From positions 310,001-374,000 of the forward strand of contig CAVRXM010000005.1 in NCBI GenBank assembly GCA_963725085.1: a DNA stretch of 64,000 nucleotides, read 5' to 3'. Below, in pieces: positions 41,965-50,891 of the stretch. Position numbers and translations under genes: made by a program. The notes under the pieces are model-generated. The model was not told where the DNA came from and made no database searches. It saw nothing but the letters and a program-made list of their open reading frames with translations. The stretch is from VRUE01 sp963725085 (GTDB lineage Bacteria; Actinomycetota; Thermoleophilia; Solirubrobacterales; 70-9). The first letter of the stretch is position 1, and every line of letters starts with the position of its first letter.

Positions 41965-43068
41965 TCAGCCGCTGACGCCGAGGCGCAGCTGGCCCGCCTC
42001 AGCTTCGCCGGCGGCTCCCTCTCGCCGCTCCGCCTCCTCGTCGGCGAAACCGGCCATCCGGACGCCGAGGAGGCGGACGGGGCGGGGCGGGGCGTAGGCC
42101 CGCAGCAGATCGAGCGCGGTCGGGACGACCACCGCGGGGTCGTTCGTCTCGCGCTCGATCGTGTGGGAGCGGGTGACGGTGGTCCAGTCGTCGAGCCGGA
42201 CCTTGATCCCGATCGTCCGGCCCTCGAGCTCTCGCGAGCTGAGCCGCCGGCAGAGCTCCTCAGCCAGCTTCCGGACGGAGTCGGCGAGCCGATCGAGGTC
42301 GTCGATGTCGGTGTCGAAGGTCGTCTCGGTCGACTGCGACTTGGTCTTGTGGGAGACGGCGATCGGGGTCGCGTCCTCGAACCGGGCCCGCGAGCGCAGC
42401 CAGCCGCCCATCCTCGGCCCGAACGCCGCCTCGAGGGCGGCGACGTCGTAGTCGCGAAGTGTCGCCAGGTCGGCGATCCCCATCCGCTGCAGCCTCGCGA
42501 CCGTCTTCGGGCCGATTCCGGGGACCAGCGCCGGCGAGTCGGCGGCGAACCGCTCGAGCGCCTGCTCGCGCGAGAGCACGACGAGCCCGCCGGGCTTGCC
42601 GAGCTCGCTCGTGATCTTGGCCAGCAGCCGGTTCTCGGAGATCCCGATCGAACAGGTCAGGTCGGTGTCCTCCCGGACCTCGGCGGCGATCCGGCGCATC
42701 GTCGCCTTCGGCGCGAAGAGGCCCGTGAGGTCGACATATGCCTCGTCGAGGCCGACGACCTCGACCGTCTCGGCGTTGCTCCGCAGGATCGCCATCACCT
42801 CGCGCGAGGCCTCGCGATACGCACTGAAATCGGGCTGGATGTAGACGGCGTCGGGGAGCCTGCGCCGGGCCGTCGCCGCCGGCATCGCCGATTGGATCCC
42901 GGCCAGCCGCCGCGCCTCATAGCTCGCGGTCGTGACAACCGCCCGCGGGCCGCTGCCGCAGACGACGACGGGCTTTCCCCTCAGCTCCGGCCTGCGCCGC
43001 AGCTCGACCGACGCGTAGAAGGCGTCCATGTCGAGATGCGCGATGACGTGGGTCCAGTTATTCGTCAC
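41965..43068 (-). CDS. dinB: DNA polymerase IV
   Basis: Y-family translesion polymerase. 367 aa, intact. IAHLDMDAFYASVELRRRPE carries the first catalytic Asp and the steric-gate region, GLDEAYVDLTG the second acid pair. Then the thumb helix-hairpin-helix VPGIGPKTVARLQRMGI and the little-finger domain follow. The C-terminus QLRLGVSG fits a beta-clamp-binding QLxL motif. It is convergent with the RlpA-like gene. A short inverted repeat lies just upstream of its start. Confidence 0.95.
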   Translation of the reverse strand: MTNNWTHVIAHLDMDAFYASVELRRRPELRGKPVVVCGSGPRAVVTTASYEARRLAGIQSAMPAATARRRLPDAVYIQPDFSAYREASREVMAILRSNAETVEVVGLDEAYVDLTGLFAPKATMRRIAAEVREDTDLTCSIGISENRLLAKITSELGKPGGLVVLSREQALERFAADSPALVPGIGPKTVARLQRMGIADLATLRDYDVAALEAAFGPRMGGWLRSRARFEDATPIAVSHKTKSQSTETTFDTDIDDLDRLADSVRKLAEELCRRLSSRELEGRTIGIKVRLDDWTTVTRSHTIERETNDPAVVVPTALDLLRAYAPPRPVRLLGVRMAGFADEEAERREGAAGEAEAGQLRLGVSG

Positions 43069-43080
43069 CTGTCGATCCTA

Positions 43081-43101
43081 GAAATCGCCCTGGACGATTT
43101 C
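43081..43101. promoter_or_regulatory. Inverted repeat between dinB and thrC
   Basis: Perfect GAAATCG-CCCTGGA-CGATTTC, 7-bp arms, 13 bases upstream of the dinB start. It does not match the actinobacterial LexA box (GAAC-N4-GTTC). Downstream toward thrC, CTATAC (43121-43126) may serve as a -10 for thrC. The thrC leader also holds GCCCGGG...CCCGGG repeats near 43177-43210 that could pair. Confidence 0.4.
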
Positions 43102-43223
43102 CGAATCGGCGGGCGCATCTGCTATACACGGCGGCCGATGATCAGACGGCATCGAAAGAAGCGTCGCAGGAGATTCGCCCGGGCGGGCGGACTCCCGTCG
43201 CGAGCCCGGGAGGACCAGGGGCG

Positions 43224-44519
43224 ATGACCCCTGCGGCGGATCAGCGCACACGCTCCTGCGCGACCGAGCTGGTCTGCCGTGACTGCGGGCTCCGGCTCCC
43301 GCTTGCCGAGGAAACCTTCAAGTGCCTCCAGTGCGGCCAGGGCCTTGACGTCGACTACGACTACGAGCTGGCAGCGACGAGGCTCGCCGAGCTGCCGATC
43401 GCGGACCGCCCGCTCAACATCTGGCGCTTCGAGGAGCTGCTGCCGATCGTCGACGCCGCGGCCCAGGCCCGCGTCGGCCGCAACAGCGGCCGCACCCCGC
43501 TGATCCACGCCGACCGCCTCGGGGCCGAGCTCGGCCTTCGCAAGCTCTACCTGAAGGACGACAGCACCGCCCGGCCAAGCCTCTCCTATAAGGACAGGGT
43601 CGTATCGATGGCGATCGCGCGCCTGCTGGAGCTGGGCGACGAGGAGGTCGGGTGCGTCTCGACCGGCAACGTCGGCACCGCCGTCTCCTCGCTGGCCGCG
43701 AAGGCGGGCGTATCCGCCTACGTCTTCTACCCGAGCAACCTCGAGCGCGGCAAGGCACGAGCGTGCCGGGCGCTGGGCGCCGTCGTGATCCAGCTCGACG
43801 GCAATTACGACGAGGCCAACAGGGCCTGCCGCGAGCTGGCGCTGGAGACCGGGATCCAGTTCGCGAACATCACCCTGCGCCCGTTCTACGCCGAGGGCGC
43901 GAAGACGATGGCCTTCGAGGTCGTCGAGCAACTCGAGTGGGTCACGCCAGACCACATCGTCATACCGGCCGCGGGTGGGACGCTTTCCTCGCGGGTCCAC
44001 AAGGGACTCCGCGAGCTCGAGACCGTCGGCCTGGCCGAGACCGCGGCGACCAAGATCCACATCGCCCAGGCCGAGGGGTGCGCGCCGATCGCCGCCGCGA
44101 TCCTCGACGGCAGCGGCGAGATCACGCCGCAGGTCCCGCACACCGCCGCCCACTCGATCGCGATCGGGGCCCCCGGCGACGGCCCGCTCGTGGTCGACGC
44201 GGTGATGTCGCGCGGCGGCTCGGCGGCGACCCCGAACGACACCGAGATCTTCGAGGCGATCGACCTGCTCGGCGCGACCGAGGGAATCCTCACCGAGCCC
44301 GCCGGCGGGACGACGGTCGCCTCGACGATGAAGCTCGCGGCCGAGGGCAAGCTCGGCCCCGACGACACCGTCGTCGCCGTGATCAGCGGCAACGGCTACA
44401 AGACCCTGGACGAGCATCCCGACAAGCCCTGGCCCGAGATGGTCGCCTGCGAAGTCGAGGCGATGGAGCGCACACTCGCCGACTTCAGGCAGACGGGGGC
44501 CGGCGCCAAGATCGGTTGA
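43224..44519 (+). CDS. thrC: Threonine synthase
   Basis: PLP enzyme converting O-phosphohomoserine to threonine. 431 aa, intact. An N-terminal zinc ribbon is present (CRDCGLRLPL, CLQCGQG). The PLP lysine is in ARPSLSYKDRVVSMAI, then VSTGNVGTAVSSLAAKAG, AAGGTLSSRVHKGL, and EPAGGTTVAST. The short leader and a possible TATAC promoter suggest independent transcription. Its TGA overlaps the TTG of the following lipoprotein. Confidence 0.95.
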   Translation: MTPAADQRTRSCATELVCRDCGLRLPLAEETFKCLQCGQGLDVDYDYELAATRLAELPIADRPLNIWRFEELLPIVDAAAQARVGRNSGRTPLIHADRLGAELGLRKLYLKDDSTARPSLSYKDRVVSMAIARLLELGDEEVGCVSTGNVGTAVSSLAAKAGVSAYVFYPSNLERGKARACRALGAVVIQLDGNYDEANRACRELALETGIQFANITLRPFYAEGAKTMAFEVVEQLEWVTPDHIVIPAAGGTLSSRVHKGLRELETVGLAETAATKIHIAQAEGCAPIAAAILDGSGEITPQVPHTAAHSIAIGAPGDGPLVVDAVMSRGGSAATPNDTEIFEAIDLLGATEGILTEPAGGTTVASTMKLAAEGKLGPDDTVVAVISGNGYKTLDEHPDKPWPEMVACEVEAMERTLADFRQTGAGAKIG

Positions 44520-44938
44520 GCGCCGCACGGGCATCGGTCCGGGGCGGCGCCCTGATCGCGGTCATCGGGGCTCTGCTGCTGGCTGGCTGCGGCGGCGGCG
44601 AAAGCGACGCCGAACGGCAGAGGTCAGAAGCCCAGGTCGAAAGCGCGATCCGCGAAGCCCATATCAAGGCCCTGCTGAAGGTGAGGGCGGCGGAAGACCG
44701 GCGCCGTGAAGAGCACCCGAACGAGGTCCTGGCGCCGGCCAGGTTCACGGGCGAATTGGCAACGCGATACGAAACCGACCGCGAAATCTGCTCGGCGATC
44801 CCACCGTCCGAAGCGGCGAAAAATCTCGGCATCGACGAAGACTCAGATCCCGAAGCGATCGCCGAGGCCTATGCCAAGCAGTTCACCGGAAGGTTCCATG
44901 AACCCGCGTACGAGGGCTGTCTGGCCGGCCTCGAATAG
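44516..44938 (+). CDS. Lipoprotein of unknown function
   Basis: 140 aa from a TTG overlapping the thrC stop. N-terminus with Arg residues, a hydrophobic run (GALIAVIGALLLAGC) and a lipobox LAGC; the acylated Cys is followed by GGGESD. The mature part is hydrophilic, helical and charged, with two further Cys (CSAIPPSEAAKNLGI and near the end, YEGCLAGLE) that could form a disulfide. Not recognised as a known family. Confidence 0.75.
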   Translation: MSAARASVRGGALIAVIGALLLAGCGGGESDAERQRSEAQVESAIREAHIKALLKVRAAEDRRREEHPNEVLAPARFTGELATRYETDREICSAIPPSEAAKNLGIDEDSDPEAIAEAYAKQFTGRFHEPAYEGCLAGLE

Positions 44939-44954
44939 GACAGAAAGGTCCCGC

Positions 44955-45532
44955 TCAGCAGACGATGGTGAGATCGACCGGCAACCTGGCCGCCGTGCCT
45001 GCGTTGAAGGTGAAGACCCCCAGTTCATTCGGCGAATCCGGAATTCGCCGCGTCTGAGCCGTTCGCTCCGCCAGAATGATGAGCCCCCTGCGACGATCGC
45101 GACCGTCGCGGTCACCGCGCATTCGAGCACGCTGGAGCCGAAGACGAGTTTGCATCCGGTCGCCAGCTGACTTGCCGAGACGCCGGCCGGGAGCGGACCA
45201 GCGGGGGTGCATTCTTTGGTCAGGGCGATCCCCATTACGTTGCTTGCCCGCAGGGGTCCACCGATGTCGGACTGACTCAGCGACCCGTCGGCCACCTTCG
45301 CGCCGGTGATCGTCCCGTCGGCGAGGTCGGAGCCAGTCAGGCTCCCATCCTTGACCTTCGCGCCCGTGACCGCGTTCGCCTTGATCTTCGCCCCGGTGAC
45401 CGAATTCTTCTTCAGTTGGTTCGCTCCAACTGAGTTCTTCGCCAGCTTCCCCGCCGCCATCGCGCCGCCGGCGCCCAGCGCGAGGAAGAGTGCCAGGTAG
45501 GCGACGAGCGTGGTGTGGCTGGGCCGCCTCAA
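44955..45532 (-). CDS. Secreted repeat protein with collagen-like/pentapeptide-type repeats (frameshifted)
   Basis: Signal peptide MRRPSHTTLVAYLALFLALG. Six to seven short repeats follow, such as NSVTGAKIKANAVTGAKVKD and GSLTGSDLADGTITGAKV, a pattern common in secreted proteins of Solirubrobacterales-type actinobacteria. Two Cys lie in the C-terminal domain before the break (KECTPAG, GCKLVFG, LECAVTA). Near 45085 the frame must change into LIILAERTAQTRRIPDSPNE and ends VDLTIVC. Function unknown; likely surface-exposed. Confidence 0.72.
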
Positions 45533-45608
45533 GGTGGGAGGAGGCTACGAACCCGACCGGACAGCATCTTCTGCGCATTGCCCCCGGTGGACGTAGACTG
45601 GGCCCACC

Positions 45609-48600
45609 ATGCAATGCGCTTCGTGCGGGTACGAGAATGCCGCCGACGCGCGGTTCTGCGGGGATTGTGGGGAGCCGCTCAGCGTCGCGGTGGAGTGCCC
45701 GAGCTGCTCCGCCTCAAATCCCTCAGGCCAGAAGTTCTGCAACGCATGCGGGTCGGACCTGGGCCCGGTCACGGAGCACGCCGACGCCGCAACCGCAGAG
45801 CGAAGCGCCGTTCCGCCCGATCACCTCGCGACGAAGATCCGCGCCGGCGCCGCCGCGATGGCGGGCGAACGCAAGCAGGTGACGGTTCTGTTCGCGGACG
45901 TGATCGGCTCGATGGAGCTCGCCGAGCGCTGCGACCCGGAGGAGTGGCGGCAGATCATGGACCGCTTCTTCGGAATCCTCTGCAGCGGCGTCCACCTCTT
46001 CGAGGGAACCGTCGACAAGTTCACCGGCGACGGGATCATGGCCCTGTTCGGAGCGCCGGTCGCCCATGAGGACCACGCCCAGCGCGCCTGCTTCGCAGCG
46101 CTCCACCTGATCGACGAGCTGGCCGAGTTCACCGCGGAGCTGCGGAGGACGAAGGGCCTCAACTTCCTCGTTCGGATGGGCCTCAACTCGGGCGAGGTCG
46201 TCGTCGGCGGGATCGGCGAGGACCTCGGGATGGAGTACACCGCGGTCGGCCACACCGTCGGGCTCGCGCAACGGATGGAGCAGCTGGCGGAGCCCGGCAA
46301 GGCCTACCTGACCGAGCACACCGGCGCCCTCGTCCAGGGCTACCTGGCGCTTGCCGACCTCGGCGAGTTCGATGTCAAGGGGTCGAGCCGCCCGCTTCGG
46401 GTCCACGAGCTGACCGGGGTCGGCGCTGCGCGTGGCCGCCTCGACATTTCCCAGGCACGCGGCTTCTCGCGTTTCGTCGGCCGCGTCGACGAGATGAAAG
46501 TCCTGGAAACTGCCTTCGAGCAGGCCAGAGAGGGGGAGGCGCAGGTGATCGGCATAGTCGGCGAGCCAGGCGTCGGCAAGAGCCGCCTCTGCCATGAGTT
46601 CACCCAACGCTGGCGGGCGAAGGGCGTCCCCGTCTACCACACCAGCGGCCTCGCCCACACCCAGTCGGTGCCGCTGATGCCGGTGATGCACCTGATGCGC
46701 AGCTACTTCGACATCACCGACCAGGATTCGGACAAGCGGGCGCGGGAGCGGATCGCGGGGAAGCTCCTGCTCCTCGAGGAGGCCCTGGTCGAGGACCTGC
46801 CGCTGATCTTCGACTTCCTGGCGGTCCCCGATCCGGAGCGACCCGCCCCGCGCATCGACCCCGATGCCCGCCGCCGTCAGCTGCTCGCGGTGGTCAAGCG
46901 CCTGATCCGTGCCCAGGGCACGAGCGAACCCGGCATCAGCCTCTACGAGGATCTGCACTGGATCGACCCCGCAACCGAGGAGTTCCTCGCAAACCATGTC
47001 GATGCGATCCAGGGGACCAAGGACCTGACGATCGTCAACTTCCGGCCTGAGTATCGGGCCGAGTGGATGTCGAAGCCCTACTACAGTCAGATCGCCCTGG
47101 TCCCACTCGGTCCCGAGGCCGTCGGAGAAATGCTCGACGACCTGCTCGGCTCCGATCCCTCGCTGGCCGAGCTGCCGGAGATGCTCGAGGAGCGGACCGG
47201 CGGCAACCCCTTCTTTCTCGAAGAGGTCGTTCTCTCGCTGGCAGAGGCCGGCAACCTGGAAGGCGATCGCGGCGCATACCGGCTCGCCCGGCCCGTCGAT
47301 GACGCTGTGGTGCCGGCCAGCGTCCAGGTGCTCCTCTCCGCCCGCATGGACCGGCTGAACGCGCGCGAGAAGGGAGTGCTTCAGTCCGCCTCGGTGATCG
47401 GCAAGGAATTCCCCCAGTCGGTGCTGGGCAAGGTGACGGAGCTCGAGGAGACCGAGCTCGAAGACGCACTGCGAGAGCTCGTCGCCGCGGGTTTCGTCTA
47501 CGAGCAGGAGATCTACCCCGAGTCGATCTACACCTTCAAGCACCCCCTGACCCAGGAGGTCGCCTATGGGTCCCAGCTCGGCGACAGGCGTGCCGCCGAC
47601 CATGCCGCGGTGGCCACGGCGATCGCCGAGCATCACCCCGATCGGCTCGACGAGCGCGCGGCGCTGCTGGCACAGCATTGGGAGGCCGCCGGAGAGAAGC
47701 TCGAGGCGGCGCGCTTCCACGCACGCGCCGCGAACTGGAGCGGAACCCAGGATCCGATCGAGTCCTCCCGTCACTGGCGAAAGGTCTTCGATCTCACCGA
47801 CGGGCTGCCGGAGTCCGAGGAGACGGTGGCGCTGGGTCTCGCCGCCAGATTCTTCCTCCTCCAGTTCGGCTGGCGGCTCGGCATGACCCATGAGGAAGCC
47901 GAGCACATCTTCACCGAAGCCGAGCGGATGGCGTCAGCCGCGGGCGATCTCAATACCCGCGCGCTCCTGATCGCGAGCTACGCGGCCCTTCGTGGCATCA
48001 ACGACGGCGACGCGCGGGCGATGGCGGAACTCGCGTCCCAGGCGTTCGCCCTCGCCGAGGAGACCGAAAACCCGTCGCTATACATGGCGGTCGCGGGCAA
48101 CTCGTACGGTTACTTCCTCGTCGGCGAGCACCGACGGGCGGTGGCGATTCTCGATCGCGCGATGGAGCTCGTCGGGCACGATCCGGATGTCACCGCGGTC
48201 GGCTCCGTGGTCTGCCCGTATGGCTACGCCCTGATCTTCAAGGGCGGCTATCTCACCGCGCTCGGCGAGCTCGACGCGACTCAGGCGCTGTTTGAGCGCG
48301 GAATCGAGCTCTGCCGGGAGAAAGGCGATATCGAGACGATCGGCTGGGCCCACATGTGGTGGTTCTGGCACTGCTACCACTCCGGCGACTCCGATGCGGC
48401 CCTTGCCCATGCCCAGCAGGCGCTGGATCTCTCCGACCGCCTGGGGGCGGCGTTCTCGAGGATCTGGTCGTGGACGTTCTTCGGCGGCGCCCAGATGCTG
48501 CAGGGACGTTGGAGCGAGGCGATCGAGTCCCTCGAAACCGCCTTGGACATGTCCCGCGAGCTAGAGACCTCGGTAGAGAGCAGAAGCTGGGCCATGCTCT

Positions 48601-48989
48601 GGCTGGCAGAGGCACACGCCGGCCTCGGAGAAGTGGAGAGGGGAGTCGAGCTGGCCCGCCGCGGCCTCGAGGAAGCGACCGCTCGGGGTCTGGCCTATGG
48701 CGAGACGGCCGGCCATCTGATCCTCGCGCGGCTCCTGCTCGCCGCGTCGGGCGCGGCAGCAGCCGACGAGATCGAAACAGAGTTGGCGACCGCGAAGGAG
48801 CAGGCACGCAGGATGGAATTCCGCCCCATCGAGGGGCTCGTCCATATCGAGCTTGCCAAGCTCGCACGGGCGCGGGGGGACGAGGACGAGCACCGCCGAG
48901 AGCTGCGAGCAGCACATGAGCTCTTCACCGAGATCGGCGCCGCCGGCTATGCCGAGAGCGTGGCGGTCGAGCTGGCTCCCCAGTCCTAG
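45609..48989 (+). CDS. Zinc-ribbon/class III cyclase/AAA ATPase/TPR protein
   Basis: 1126 aa, intact. Two zinc ribbons (C3xxC6...C17xxC20; C30xxC33...C44xxC47), then a class III nucleotide cyclase domain (about 88-265) with metal Asp97 (LFADVIGS) and Asp141 (KFTGDG), and Lys137. The transition-state Asn is Gly218 (HTVGLAQR) and the usual Asp three residues before is His215, so catalysis is doubtful. A STAND-type ATPase follows with Walker A GEPGVGKS at 318-325 and LYEDLHWID as Walker B, and about 500 residues of TPR-like helices end the protein. Likely a large signalling scaffold; target unknown. Confidence 0.9.
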   Translation: MQCASCGYENAADARFCGDCGEPLSVAVECPSCSASNPSGQKFCNACGSDLGPVTEHADAATAERSAVPPDHLATKIRAGAAAMAGERKQVTVLFADVIGSMELAERCDPEEWRQIMDRFFGILCSGVHLFEGTVDKFTGDGIMALFGAPVAHEDHAQRACFAALHLIDELAEFTAELRRTKGLNFLVRMGLNSGEVVVGGIGEDLGMEYTAVGHTVGLAQRMEQLAEPGKAYLTEHTGALVQGYLALADLGEFDVKGSSRPLRVHELTGVGAARGRLDISQARGFSRFVGRVDEMKVLETAFEQAREGEAQVIGIVGEPGVGKSRLCHEFTQRWRAKGVPVYHTSGLAHTQSVPLMPVMHLMRSYFDITDQDSDKRARERIAGKLLLLEEALVEDLPLIFDFLAVPDPERPAPRIDPDARRRQLLAVVKRLIRAQGTSEPGISLYEDLHWIDPATEEFLANHVDAIQGTKDLTIVNFRPEYRAEWMSKPYYSQIALVPLGPEAVGEMLDDLLGSDPSLAELPEMLEERTGGNPFFLEEVVLSLAEAGNLEGDRGAYRLARPVDDAVVPASVQVLLSARMDRLNAREKGVLQSASVIGKEFPQSVLGKVTELEETELEDALRELVAAGFVYEQEIYPESIYTFKHPLTQEVAYGSQLGDRRAADHAAVATAIAEHHPDRLDERAALLAQHWEAAGEKLEAARFHARAANWSGTQDPIESSRHWRKVFDLTDGLPESEETVALGLAARFFLLQFGWRLGMTHEEAEHIFTEAERMASAAGDLNTRALLIASYAALRGINDGDARAMAELASQAFALAEETENPSLYMAVAGNSYGYFLVGEHRRAVAILDRAMELVGHDPDVTAVGSVVCPYGYALIFKGGYLTALGELDATQALFERGIELCREKGDIETIGWAHMWWFWHCYHSGDSDAALAHAQQALDLSDRLGAAFSRIWSWTFFGGAQMLQGRWSEAIESLETALDMSRELETSVESRSWAMLWLAEAHAGLGEVERGVELARRGLEEATARGLAYGETAGHLILARLLLAASGAAAADEIETELATAKEQARRMEFRPIEGLVHIELAKLARARGDEDEHRRELRAAHELFTEIGAAGYAESVAVELAPQS

Positions 48990-49106
48990 CCCTCCATCCG
49001 GGGCGCGGCAGGATCGGCAAACGCGAACGCGGAAATCGGGTCGACATTCCCGACAGCTACCCGGGTAGCCGTGGATAAAGTAACAATTTGTACTTAGACT
49101 GGGCCG
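48990..49106 (+). promoter_or_regulatory. Intergenic region with 14-bp palindrome
   Basis: A perfect palindrome GCTACCCGGGTAGC lies at 49056-49069. It is followed by an AT-richer stretch (AAAGTAACAATTTGTACTTAGACT) with TACTTA near 49091 as a possible -10 for the Calx-beta gene. The palindrome is placed where an operator or upstream activator site would sit. Confidence 0.45.
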
Positions 49107-50063
49107 ATGAGGGTTGCGCAGCAGAATTTGCGCATTCCGCCTGTCGTTTGCGGGCTTGCGATCTTCGCCTGTCTTTCCCTCTCGCTCGGCGCCTCCACCG
49201 CGGTGGCGTCGAAGCTCAAGGTCATCGACTCGACCGCACCCGAGTCCGCGTCGGCCCTGCGGTTCAAGGTCAGGCTGATCGGGAACACGGAGCGTCCGGT
49301 CAGGGTCTCCTACGGGACGGTGTCCGGCACCGCGACCGCCGGATCCGACTTCAGCATCGTCATGGGCCAGCTCGCGTTCCAGCCGGATACCGCGAAAAGA
49401 CTGATCGTGGTCAGGATCGTGCCCGACGCGATACCGGAGGGTAAGGAGACGCTCGCGGTGAGGCTCTGGAAGCCGATCGGGGCGACGATCGCACGCGCCC
49501 GGGCGACGGGGACGATCAGGGACGACGACGGTCCGCGCCCAGAGGCTGCCGGTGCTCCCGGCAAGGCCGGATCGGGGCTGCCGGCCCCTCCGAGGGTCGT
49601 GATCGACGAGCTCCTGCCGGACCCGAAGGGAACCGAGGCCGATTACGAATATGCCGAGCTCCTCAACGCCGACACCTCGCCGGTCGACCTCGAAGGCTGG
49701 ACGATCAACTCCGCCACCGAATGCGCGCTCTCCGGCGTCCTCGCCCCCGGAGATCTCTATGTCGTCTCCAACGACGTCACGATCAAAGACGCCGCCTGCC
49801 CGCTGTCGCTGCCAAACGCAGGCGGCACCGTCACGATCAAAGACGGGCCGACCGGGGCAGGGTCGGTGGTCGACGCCGTCGACTACACGGACTTCCCGAT
49901 CAACCCCGGCGAAAGCCTCAGCCTCGACCCGTCGAAGGCAGATCCCGCCCAGAACGACCTCGCGGCAAGCTGGTGCACGGCGACGCTCGCCGGCGCGACG
50001 CTCTACGGACCGAGCGAAAATCGCGGCAGCCCCGGCACCCTCAACGGCCCCTGCCAGAACTAA
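49107..50063 (+). CDS. Secreted Calx-beta and lamin-tail domain protein
   Basis: 318 aa, intact. Signal peptide with a hydrophobic core (VVCGLAIFACLSLSLGASTA). Residues about 36-140 form a Calx-beta-like Ca-binding beta domain (VSYGTVSGTATAGSDFSIVM, GKETLAVRL, GTIRDDDG). After a Pro/Gly linker, residues about 160-318 form an LTD-like domain (VVIDELLPDPKGTEADYEYA, LLNADTSPVDLEGWTINS). Cys pairs are likely disulfides. Function unknown; surface or matrix protein. It is one of three LTD-type proteins in the window. Confidence 0.82.
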   Translation: MRVAQQNLRIPPVVCGLAIFACLSLSLGASTAVASKLKVIDSTAPESASALRFKVRLIGNTERPVRVSYGTVSGTATAGSDFSIVMGQLAFQPDTAKRLIVVRIVPDAIPEGKETLAVRLWKPIGATIARARATGTIRDDDGPRPEAAGAPGKAGSGLPAPPRVVIDELLPDPKGTEADYEYAELLNADTSPVDLEGWTINSATECALSGVLAPGDLYVVSNDVTIKDAACPLSLPNAGGTVTIKDGPTGAGSVVDAVDYTDFPINPGESLSLDPSKADPAQNDLAASWCTATLAGATLYGPSENRGSPGTLNGPCQN

Positions 50064-50085
50064 CGCCTTCGGCGTCTTCATGCTC

Positions 50086-50856
50086 CTACGCGCGCTCTGA
50101 GGCCTGACAGCGCGGGCACCAGTAGGTGCTGCGGTTGTCGTCTCCCAGCCCGGTCAGGGCGATCGGGGTCCCGCAGGACACGCAGGGCCGCCCGGCCCGC
50201 CGGTAGACGGCGCGCTCGGCCCTGCCGTCCGCAACCGCAGTGGACATCAGGCTCTGCGCGGCCTCGACGACCGCCTCGAGCTCAGCGTCGGTGAGATCTG
50301 CGACTCGCGATCTGGGGTCGAGCCTGGCCGCGAAACAGGCCTCGCTCTTGAAGATGTTGCCGATCCCCGCAACCTGTCCCTGGTCGAGCAGCGCCTCGCC
50401 GAGGGGTCGCTCGGGGTCCGCGCGAAGCGATCGGGCCACGGCGCCGATGTCGAGGTCGGCGGAGAGGATGTCCGGGCCGAGGCGGCCCAGGATCGGGTCA
50501 CGAGCCGCCGCCGCGGTCGCAAGCAGCCTCAGCCTCGGCCCCCCGAACTGAACGGCCTCCGCTTTCTCGCCCGAGATTACGCACCAGGCCGCGGCCCGTC
50601 GCCTCCTCCATCGTGCCCCGATCGGGTAGAGGTGCCAGGCCCCGCTCATACCCAGGTGGCTGTCAAGGGTCAGGCCGCCGAACCGGAGCAGGAGATGCTT
50701 TCCGCGTGACGTGACCGCCTCGAGCCGCAGTCCATCGAGGCGTCCGACGCCGGCCAGCTCCCCCTGCGGGTTCGGGGCCGAAACCCGGACCACCTGTCCG
50801 GTGAGCTCGCCGCCGATTCGCAGCGCGGCACGGGCGATCGTGTCTCCCTCGGCCAT
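50086..50856 (-). CDS. Fpg/Nei family DNA glycosylase with Ala in place of catalytic Pro
   Basis: 256 aa, intact. Starts MAEGDTIARAALRIGG, whereas Nei/Fpg enzymes begin MPEGDT/MPELPE and use Pro as the Schiff-base nucleophile after Met removal. Here that residue is Ala, though Glu3 is kept. Other parts are normal: TSRGKHLLLRF, LDSHLGMSGAWHL, the helix-two-turn-helix GQVAGIGNIFKSEACF, and a C-terminal zinc finger (CVSCGTPI...WCPRCQ) with RSTYW. Best match by eye is the actinobacterial Nei2 group. A primary amine on Ala could still react (as Val does in vertebrate NEIL3). Confidence 0.9.
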   Translation of the reverse strand: MAEGDTIARAALRIGGELTGQVVRVSAPNPQGELAGVGRLDGLRLEAVTSRGKHLLLRFGGLTLDSHLGMSGAWHLYPIGARWRRRRAAAWCVISGEKAEAVQFGGPRLRLLATAAAARDPILGRLGPDILSADLDIGAVARSLRADPERPLGEALLDQGQVAGIGNIFKSEACFAARLDPRSRVADLTDAELEAVVEAAQSLMSTAVADGRAERAVYRRAGRPCVSCGTPIALTGLGDDNRSTYWCPRCQASERA

Positions 50857-50891
50857 CAGCGAATTCTGACCAGCTGCCGTCAGCGTCGCGA

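Noticed and set aside
45723..47906. A 727-aa open frame antisense to the large cyclase gene
   Set aside because: It is a GC-bias shadow: low-complexity Arg/Gly/Val-rich product without domains, opposite a gene with complete domain structure.
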